Position numbers and translations under genes: made by a program. A stretch of 64,000 bases of DNA from contig NC_089588.1 of NCBI RefSeq assembly GCF_019320115.1, positions 119,781,707 through 119,845,706 on the forward strand, in the 5' to 3' direction. This document shows positions 57,072-64,000 of this stretch, one piece after another. The stretch's first letter is position 1, and each line of letters opens with the position of its first letter. The stretch is from Miscanthus floridulus (Eukaryota; Streptophyta; Magnoliopsida; Poales; Poaceae). A model generated the notes under the pieces. The model was not told the DNA's origin and made no database searches. It worked only from the letters and a program-made list of their open reading frames with translations.

Positions 57072-57598
57072 GTACTGTAGGAATATTATCTGTGTGAACT
57101 GTGGAGTCCAGTGGTTAGCTTTTTTTCCTAACTTTTTTTCGTAAGGTACGGTTAGAACCATATCTCTCTTTTCTTTGAACTTAGTCAAAACCATATATTT
57201 GTGAACAGTAAAGCAAATCGATCTTTTCTTTTTGAACTTCGAAGTAATGACAAGCTACTTCTGAATTGTGCCCCATCGTCCTTTTCTTGGTTTAGCTTAT
57301 TTTGCTCAGTCAACTGGCGCTCGGACCCAGTCCAGCCAGCTTGATTCTCACATCACATGCTTTGCTCTGTTTCGTTCATTGGCGATCGAAAGCTGTCATT
57401 AGTACCACAAAGAACTAGTTTGGGCCTCGATTTGCCTCGATTTTGCCATTTCAGTGCTGTTGAGACGCAGTCCATAACTTTATCTAAGCTGTATGTGCTC
57501 GCGTGTTTTGCATCGATGGACCCTGGCATCATGCATGTATATCATCTGCCTTAGATCCATGCATGCCATGACAAGGTGGCGACAAGTACTATGACAAG
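57072..57598 (+). promoter_or_regulatory. Orphan RLK promoter module
   Basis: Very close to 46582-47040 and 15597-16131 from TGTAGGAATATTATCTGTGTG to GTGGCGACAAGTACTATGAC. It ends where an LTR begins at 57599 and no RLK exon follows. It is closer by eye to the RLK3 copy than to the RLK2 copy. Confidence 0.75.
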
Positions 57599-58350
57599 TG
57601 TGGAGGTACGACCCCGGATACCCACGGCAGACCACATGGGCTGCACCTCAGGGGCGGTCCAGCCCACAAGATGAAGCCTTGCGGGGCACGATTCTGCTCG
57701 GCGCCTCCCGCAAGGAATAAGGAAGATATCCTCAAGATGTCACGAGATCTGTTAGGATACGTACGATCCCATGATTCTTGTAATCTGTTATTACTTTTCG
57801 GTTATCTCTCAGATCCAACCAACTTGTAACCCTGCCCCCCGGACTATATAAGGCGGGCAGGGACCCCCTTCAAAATCACGGCATATCATACGATACCTAA
57901 TACAAACCAACAGTCCACAGGAGTAAGGTATTACGTCATACTGACGGCATGAACATGTATAACTCGTGTGTCTCTGTTGCCTTCTTATTCTTGATTACAC
58001 GCTCCTCTGCCGATCAATCTACCTTCGTGGGATACCCCTCGGAGGACTGCCGACGATATTCTGTCGATAGTTGGCGCGCCAGGTAGGGGTGTGCGTGTTG
58101 TTTCCTTGTCGAACAAGATGGCTTTTTTCGCAGGCTCTTCGTCCCTCCCGCAGCCCGGCCAGATCTTCACGGTCGGATCCATCACGTGGGTCATCGACGC
58201 TGACGGAATCGGAGAGCTCCTCGAGCCGGTACAGATCCGTTCTGCGCCGACCACCCCCGCACCTACGACTACAGATCCAATCTCGAAACCACTTCCGGGG
58301 TCGTCTTCATCAGCTACTCGCCACTCCCTTCCTCGCTACCAGAGGAGGCA
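57599..58350 (+). mobile_element. Gypsy-type LTR, primer site and start of gag, truncated
   Basis: The LTR runs from TGTGGAGGTACGACC to CTGTCGATA (58069), with a TATA box region (GGACTATATAAGGCGGG). It is followed by TTGGCGCGCCAGGTAGGGG, the primer-binding area seen after LTRs of many grass gypsy elements. An open frame from 58091 (NKMAFFAGSSSLPQPGQIF) looks like a gag N-terminus. The element stops at 58350 at a junction with GH18-D. Confidence 0.7.
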
Positions 58351-59213
58351 TGTCCCAGAGCATGACGCCGCCGTAGTTGGCCGCCTTCTCCGCGACGGGG
58401 AGCACCGCCTTCCGGAGCGCCCCAGGGTCCGTGAACCCGCTCCTGGCCGCCAGTGGCGACACCGGCAGGCCGACGTAGAACGTGGTGATTGGTGAACGGG
58501 TATGCCGCCGTCCACTTTGCCCACTCCACGGCGCTGAACCCAGCGGCGCAGTCCGCGTCGTCGTCGTAGAACCTGACGTGGATGCGCTCGAAGATGCCCG
58601 TGTTGAGCGCCTCCTTGACGTGGGCGTCGGGGAACCCGCACCGCGGCGTCGCCGTCAGGTGCAGCAGCTTGCCGTCGCCGGCGCGGATGTTGTGCTTGGC
58701 GAGCTCCAGCGCCAGCGTGCTGTAGTGCTCCGCGGGGGTGCCGTGCTCCAGGAACATGTCGACGCCGTCCAGCCAGGCGTCGCCGAAGGGCCGGCGGGGC
58801 GGGTGTCGTTGAGGCTGCCGCCGAAGTAGGTGTTCCAGAGGTGGTCAAAGAGCGCCGGCGCCGACGCGTTGGTGGGGATGGAGTAGGTGCCGCCGAAGCC
58901 GCCGATGGAGATGGAGACCGGCACGCCCAGGAACTGGCACCGCTTGATGGTGGAGCCCATGCCAGCGGTCGAGTGGCCGGAGAGGTCCCGGTGGTAGCTG
59001 CCGCCGTAGACGTCGAGGAAGGACATGATGACCATGCTGTAACAGGCCGGAGTCGCAGGCTTCTAGCAGGGAGCCATCGTCCTTGTGCCGGCCCCAAAAC
59101 ACCGTCACCTGCCCTGTCTTTCCCTGCGCGGTGGCCGGGCTGGCGAGGAGGCTGATGATCGCGACGGGGAGAAGCGCCGCGGCTACGACTACTGCTGACG
59201 CCATTGCATGCAT
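58351..59213 (-). pseudogene. GH18-D: 5' three quarters of the XIP-like gene
   Basis: Start at 59213 (MHAMASA) or 59204 (MASA); the signal peptide ends near ASPATAQGK. Blocks: VTVFWGRHKDDGSLLEACDS, MVIMSFLDVYGG, VSISIGGFGGTYSIPTNASA, DHLWNTYFGGSLNDTR, VDMFLEHGTPAEHYSTLALE, HLTATPRCGFPDAHVKEA, IFERIHVRFYDDDADCAAGF. As in XIP-I, the catalytic DxxDxDxE position reads DGVDMFLE. Two frameshifts: one extra base near 59041 and a 5-base duplication GCGGG near 58799. It lacks the A/B-specific changes, so it is an independent lineage. It is cut at 58351 and continues as GH18-C. Confidence 0.85.
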
Positions 59214-59480
59214 GCAGCTGAGTTTTCTTCTCGCTCCGTCCGTCCTGAAAAGGAAAGTGTGTGGTGGTGTGGAAAACCGGTTGGAGTAAGGTGTATATAT
59301 GGAGAGGCCGAATTGGAAAGAGAGTTGCTGATGCAGAGAACAAATTGCGGCGGCAGCCATTGTTGACTGGTGTAAGAAAAAACTGTTTCAGTGGAGCCGT
59401 GAACATGAGAAGACGCAAGCAAGTCGGCAACTCACTCGAGCTGCTGCGTGCAGAAAGTACAATGTAGCATGGAGGAAAGC
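59214..59480 (-). promoter_or_regulatory. GH18-D promoter with TATA box
   Basis: TATATAT at 59294-59300 lies about 85 bases upstream of the start codon on the minus strand. Flanking sequence is shared with the GH18-B promoter at 38244-38678. Confidence 0.65.
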
Positions 59481-60125
59481 TAGCTAGTACAAGATCACAA
59501 TCAAAGGGTTGAATAGTACCAGAACCAGATGTGTAATGGTGAAAGAGACACGAGAGCAACCGTCCATGTCCATGCCCACCCAACGTTGACCGGCAATTGA
59601 GCCTCTCTACAGTTCGGTCGTCGTTCCGCGTTGACCACGCAACTGACAAGGTGACTGGAATATGGGCCCGCTCATTTATCCATAGTTCCACACCTCTTGG
59701 ACATGGACATCCAAACATCCTTTGGTAAAGAAAATAATTCTTTAAGCCAATAGGGACATAAAATAAAAAAGATTTCTACTTTTAACGTCAACTAGTAAAT
59801 ATGTCCGTGCGATAAGCATGTGCTTATGAAAACTATTTCAAATGCAATGGGAATATTAATTGAATTCTCGATATGTCAATTCATAATGTTACAACTGTTG
59901 TTCAAAACCGTGAGATGAAAAACTGTTGTCTCACCAGGGCAGCGTTGTCACGTTGTCTCACGTTACAGGAGGACCTAAAAAGCACACGAATTGGGAAAGG
60001 AAACGGTACACACGAAAGCACAACAAATTAATGGAGTACTTTTTTATTTATTCAGTATATATATTGGTGATTGGCATATCAATGCAAGCTAGGTAGCTGC
60101 ATGGATACATTTGTTTCAGGCCGTT
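59481..60125. other. Intergenic stretch
   Basis: No gene seen. 59790-59850 resembles the AATATGTCCGTGCG type of repeat noted near 12205. Confidence 0.4.
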
Positions 60126-60301
60126 TCAATATGGGCAGCAGCACTGCCACGGGTGAACATGTTTATCGCAGTAACCGCCGTTCTTAGCAGGGAAGTTGTA
60201 CTCTTGGCAAACTTTGCCGCAATGAAATGGCGTGCAGTATTGAGGATCGTATGGTAAGCAGAACGGTGGCCGCAAGCTGAGGTGAACGGGGGCCTTCATG
60301 A
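60126..60301 (-). CDS. Defensin-like cysteine-rich exon (DEFL), partial
   Basis: On the minus strand an acceptor (T-rich tract then GCAG) precedes an open exon of 57 codons ending in TGA at 60128-60126. It has eight Cys: FCLPY, QYCTP, HCGKVC, GGYCDK and a final QCCCPY. The C-xxx-C, G-x-C and C-x-C spacing is the cysteine-stabilised alpha/beta pattern of plant defensin-like secreted peptides, in which a short first exon codes for the signal peptide. No convincing signal-peptide exon was found upstream to 60871, where a CACTA element begins, so exon 1 may be lost or farther away. Likely role, if expressed, would be antimicrobial or signalling; it could equally be an orphan exon. Confidence 0.55.
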
Positions 60302-60305
60302 CTGC

Positions 60306-60871
60306 AAAAAAAAAAGTAGTAGCTCGATCCGTTATATAATAATAATTGATTAATAATCGTAATGTGCAATAGTTAACCTATCATAATCTATACATAATAT
60401 AATAATAATCTGGTATAAAAAAAGCAGGAGTGAATTCTTTTGTACGTCGTCTATTTCACGTAATGATAGATGGGCTGCCCCCTGCGTCTTCCATGGCTAG
60501 CTACGATTCTGCCAAATCTGTTTGATTTCATGATCATCTTTTTTTTTAAGAAGGATTTTATGACCATCTAATGTGGCTTAGATTAGCTCAAGTAGCCGAT
60601 AACATATATGACGACGGTTATGTTTGTCGCTCGCTGGGAGCTGTCCAGTCAGCCAGTCAGGATCGATTAGCCAACATGAGTTGTTGGCCGCAGTCACAGG
60701 GAGCGCGTCCGAATTTTTTATTTTTTAGCTTTTTTTTGAAAAAATTTCACAAATATGCTTCCGAAGAAAAAATTTCAGAATCTAGACCCTTAGCTCGGCG
60801 TCATCGCTGCTGGCGCCGAGCTAACACGTATAGACGCCAGCGTCTCTGGCGCCGAGCTCTTGGGCTCGAAG
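60306..60871. other. Upstream of the DEFL exon, with GGCGCCGAGCT repeats
   Basis: No signal-peptide exon seen. 60790-60860 contains CTGGCGCCGAGCT twice, and similar TGGCGCCAAGCTCGGCGCC appears after the CACTA at 62500, so the CACTA inserted within this older repeat. Confidence 0.5.
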
Positions 60872-61449
60872 CACTACCGGAAACCGGCACTTTGCCGAGT
60901 GCCGGAGGCTTTGCCGAGTGTATTTTATCGGGCACTCGGCAAAGACGGTCTTTGCCGAGTGTCAAATAAAATACACTCGGCAAAAAAAAAAACACTCGAC
61001 AAAATGCGTCTTTGCCGAGTGCCTTTTTTCTGGCACTCGGCAAAGATATATTTTGCCGAGTGCTATTTTTCGGCACACGGCAAAATACGTCTTTGCCGGG
61101 TGCTTTTTTTCTGGCACACGGCAAAGATGTATTTTGCCGAGTGCCTTTGTTTTGGCACTCGTTAAAGAGGCATTTTGCCGTGTGCATTCTTTTTGGCCCT
61201 CGGCAAATCAGTTTTTCAAAGCAATTTTTGAGGCCCTAAATGAATTCAAATGAAAAACTTTTCAACTACAAAGTTGTATAACTTCTCAAGATCTACCAAG
61301 TTTATTTTGGTCATTTCTTCATTTGACAAAGCGACAATAACGTTGTTCATAAAATCTCCATCTCTCATATCTCTCATATTAGTTTCATGAAAGTAGAAGA
61401 GAGATATATAAGATTTGTGAACAATATTACTGCCACTATGTCGGATGAA

Positions 61450-61970
61450 CAAATGACCAAAATAAACTTTGTAGATCTTGAGAAGTTATGAAATTTTGTA
61501 GTGTGCAACATTTTGATTTGAAATCATCTTGTCATGCAAAAACGACGTTTGAATTTGAAAATTTTAAAATTTGAATTTTTCAAAAGACCTCGGATGGAAA
61601 AACTTCCTAAATGAAAATTGTAGATCTTCAAAAGTTATGAAACTATGTAGTTGACAACTTTTTGATTTGAAATCATCTTATCATGCAAAACTACGTTTGA
61701 ATCTCTCAAATTTGAAATTTGAATTTTCCAAACGACCTTAGATGGAAAAACTTCCTAAATGAAAATTGTAGATCTCGAAAAGTTATGAAACTTTGTAGTT
61801 GACCACTTTTTGATTTGAAATCATCTTATCATGCAAAACTACGTTTAAATCTCTCAAATTTGAAATTTGAATTTTTCAAATGACCTCGAATGGAAAAACT
61901 TCCTAAATGAAAATTGTAGATCTCGAAAAGTTATGAAACTTTGTAGTTGACCACTTTTTGATTTGAATTC
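61450..61970. repeat. Tandem repeat, about 148-bp unit
   Basis: GACCTCGGATGG / GACCTTAGATGG / GACCTCGAATGG marks units at 61587, 61735 and 61882. Internal blocks match those at 27480-27955 in a CACTA with different ends. Confidence 0.85.
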
Positions 61971-62052
61971 GTTTAGGGCCTCAAACAAGCAATTTACTCT
62001 CGGTTTAGTATAATTTATGAGGATAGATAACGGAATCTAGACACAAGTGACA

Positions 62053-62220
62053 GTTTAGTGTAGTGGTAGAGCAGCAGACACACGAGGGATAGGTCGTGAG
62101 TTCCGAATCCCGCCGGCCGCGTTAGCCGCGAATTTTAGCGTAGAAAATGCACCGACTTCGATGAAGACGGGCGGGCGCTGCCTGGAGGCGGCCTCCCCCG
62201 ATTTTTTTTTTTTGAAAAAT
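62053..62220 (+). repeat. tRNA-like module in CACTA
   Basis: TAGTGTAGTGGTAGAGC (62056-62072) is close to a tRNA D-arm/box A, and GTTCCGAATCC (62100-62110) is a box B with one extra base. A body with GGCGCTGCCTGGAGGCGGC and a T-rich tail follows. Same order as 28022-28190. Confidence 0.65.
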
Positions 62221-62455
62221 TTTGCTATTATTTTTAGGTTTTTTTTGCATTTTCATTTTGCCAAGTGCTTTTTTGGCACTCGGCAAAGGCTTTGCGAGTG
62301 CCCGACAAAAAGCACTCGGCAAATAGCTGTTTGCCGACAAAAAGATGACGTGTGTTGTATGCCAAAGTGTTACACTCGGCAAAGCAGTTGCCGAGTGTTT
62401 TTGGGCCATTGCCGAGTGCCCCTGGCACTCGGCGAAACGCCTGTACCCCGTAGTG

Positions 62456-62903
62456 AAGCCAACGTGGCGTGACATGACAGGAAGCTCAGTGCCAGTCACC
62501 CTGGCGCCAAGCTCGGCGCCGTAGATCTTGGCCCACCACGGTGCTCAAACCCGACCCACGGTGCTCTCGAGAAGACTTGACCCAACCTGTCAGTGCTTAC
62601 CTCTGGTGCCGAGCAACCGGTGATGATGATAGGAGGACTACGTATGATGCAGACGTCGGTTGTGTGAACAAAACAACTACAACGTATACCATGGGCGGAT
62701 CTAGCAGTGTGTGGCGAGCCCCCGCATCCCCTCCCCTCCTTTACTATTGCCAAACCCATCAAAGCCCCCTCAACCCCCTAGAAGTTTCAGCCATGGAAGC
62801 TTTGTTAAGCTATCCAAAGACATCATCAAGGGTCCTTGCAACGATAGGCTGATGCAGCATTGGTTCTACGATCTCAGTGAGCGTGTGTGGACCAAACCAC
62901 ACA
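62456..62903. other. Spacer between two CACTA-type elements
   Basis: No gene recognised. Small open frames lack motifs. 62690-62890 resembles an LTR or coding fragment but could not be assigned. Confidence 0.35.
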
Positions 62904-64000
62904 CACTACTGGAAAACCGAGATTTGCCTATTATTTAATGGTTTGCCTAGTGCCAATCGTCGGACACTAGGCAAAGAGCTTGTTTGCCGAGTGTTAGACC
63001 CCGGAGCACTCGGCAAAATAAAGGCACTAGGAAAAATAACGATTTACCGAGTGTCGACACTAGGCAGAGTAATCCACTCGGTAAATGACCATTTTGCCCA
63101 GTGTCAATACTAGGCATACCATCACACTCGGCAAAGGCTGCCGAAGGGCAACCGCCGTTACCATTTTGCCGAGTGTCTTCCGTTAACACTCGGCAAAATT
63201 AGAACTTTGCCTAGTGTCTCCGGACGACACTAAGCAAACTGGCCAGTTTGTCTAGTGTCTTACAGAGACACTAGGCAAAATATTTTTTCTTTTTTTGATT
63301 TTATCTTTCAATTTTTTTCTGTAGCTTTCCTACTATTCCTTGACCAACATGTTGAAAGTTGGCACAATTTTATGAAATTTTGCTATATTTCTTTAGTTTA
63401 TTTAATTTCTTTGAATTTTTTCGACAAATGCAAATTTGAACTGCAAGTGTGTCGAATAATGGCAATTCATGAATGCAAAAATGATATTCATGTTAGTAAG
63501 TGTTAGTTGAGGCCGTATCCAGAAACAGACCAAAAATTTCACACATCTTCACATCGAGACATGACCACGAACTTGCGAGCAAATAGTTTTTAAATTCTAT
63601 TAAATGAAAACAGAGTCTGAAATTCATGAAACTTGTCGACAAGTCAAGATATCGCATGCGGGTGCCATGATAAAAATTTAAAAAGATTTCGAGCACATCG
63701 TCACGTATGATGCTTAGAAACCCTAACATCTCCACATGATCACATCGTCACGTATGTGGAGATGTTAGGGTTTCTAAGCATCATACGTGACGATGCGCTC
63801 GAAATCTTTTTAAATTTTTATCATGGCACCCGCATGCGATATCTTGACTTGTCGACAAGTTTCATGAATTTCAGACTCCGTTTTCATTTAATAGAATTTA
63901 AAAACTATTTGCTCGCAAGTTCGTGGTCATGTCTCGACGTGAAGATGTGTGAAATTTTTGGTCTGTTTCTGGATACGGCCTCAACTAACACTTACTAACA
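62904..64000. mobile_element. Fold-back CACTA-derived element, runs off the window
   Basis: Left end CACTACTGGAAAACCGAG, then TTTGCCGAGTGT and TTTGCCTAGTGTC repeats (62930-63280), then an internal region and a long palindrome. Same layout as 38679-39805. The mirrored right subterminal array should lie beyond 64000. Confidence 0.8.
63491..64000. repeat. Near-perfect inverted repeat, arms at least 245 bp
   Basis: 63491-63735 is the reverse complement of 63756-64000 with only a few differences, so both strands give the same 80-codon frame with two substitutions. Spacer about 20 bases, centre near 63745. The frame itself is not a gene. Confidence 0.95.

Larger units (their letters stand above)
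60872..62455. mobile_element. Nonautonomous CACTA, 1584 bp, TTTGCCGAGTGC family
   Basis: Left terminus CACTACCGGAAACCGGCAC, right terminus ending CGCCTGTACCCCGTAGTG, with target duplication AAG at 60869-60871 and 62456-62458. TTTGCCGAGTGC hairpins fill 60890-61205 and 62260-62440. The interior has the 148-bp tandem repeat and the tRNA-like module. No transposase. Confidence 0.95.

Noticed and set aside
58336..59718. 460-codon minus-strand frame
   Set aside because: It reads GH18-D in the wrong frame after the frameshift and extends through its promoter; the true GH18 motifs lie in other frames.
63493..63998. Two identical 80-codon frames on opposite strands
   Set aside because: They are the same palindrome arm read from each side; no domain and no start context.

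Overview
This is plant nuclear DNA from a grass, most likely a panicoid such as sorghum, sugarcane, Miscanthus or maize. The evidence is multi-exon genes with GT-AG introns, Stowaway and Tourist MITEs, a LINE remnant, LTR-retrotransposon pieces, and very many CACTA (En/Spm) DNA transposons. The CACTA elements carry subterminal arrays built on TTTGCCGAGTGC, GTAGGGGCGGCT and TTTAGTCCCGG. There is no bacterial feature, rRNA, genuine tRNA or CRISPR array.

Host genes. A receptor-kinase / chitinase-like cassette has been duplicated. RLK1 (10.4-12.2 kb) is only a signal-peptide exon plus an intron remnant. RLK2 (16587-24853, +) can be spliced into 13 exons that keep one open frame, giving a 992-residue malectin-like/LRR receptor kinase. 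RLK3 (47294-55445, +) has the same 13 exons but a net +1 frameshift just before the transmembrane helix. RLK2 and RLK3 are each followed on the opposite strand by a GH18 gene of the xylanase-inhibitor (XIP/class III chitinase-like) type. All GH18 copies (A 25173-26063, B 26260-38243 in three pieces, C/D 55807-59213 in two pieces) are broken by frameshifts and insertions. A fourth RLK promoter without a gene lies at 57072-57598. A small eight-cysteine defensin-like exon lies at 60126-60301 (-).

Transposons, left to right. A 9-kb CACTA with a decayed Tnp2 gene and a Transposase_24-like gene (134 to about 9345). A CACTA remnant inside RLK1. A retroelement with a tRNA-iMet-type primer site (13057-15596). 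A 2.1-kb nonautonomous CACTA (26350-28475) and a 9.3-kb CACTA with Tnp2 plus a Ulp1-like protease gene (28886-38141), both inserted in GH18-B with clean 3-bp target duplications. A fold-back element (38679-39805). A 6.8-kb CACTA with Tnp2 and GRF zinc-finger genes (39806-46581). A LINE tail (45770-46560). A composite retroelement/promoter insertion in GH18-C/D (56033-58350). A 1.6-kb CACTA (60872-62455). A second, nearly perfect fold-back element running off the window end (62904-64000).

The most interesting signals are: a tRNA-like (Pol III box A/B) module and a 148-bp tandem repeat shared by CACTA elements with different ends; two long fold-back palindromes that could make hairpin RNA; Tnp2 genes disabled almost only by nonsense changes explained as C-to-T or G-to-A; a 173-bp direct repeat around a composite insertion; and the repeated RLK/XIP cassette. 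Nothing could be searched or computed here, so family names rest on motifs read by eye.
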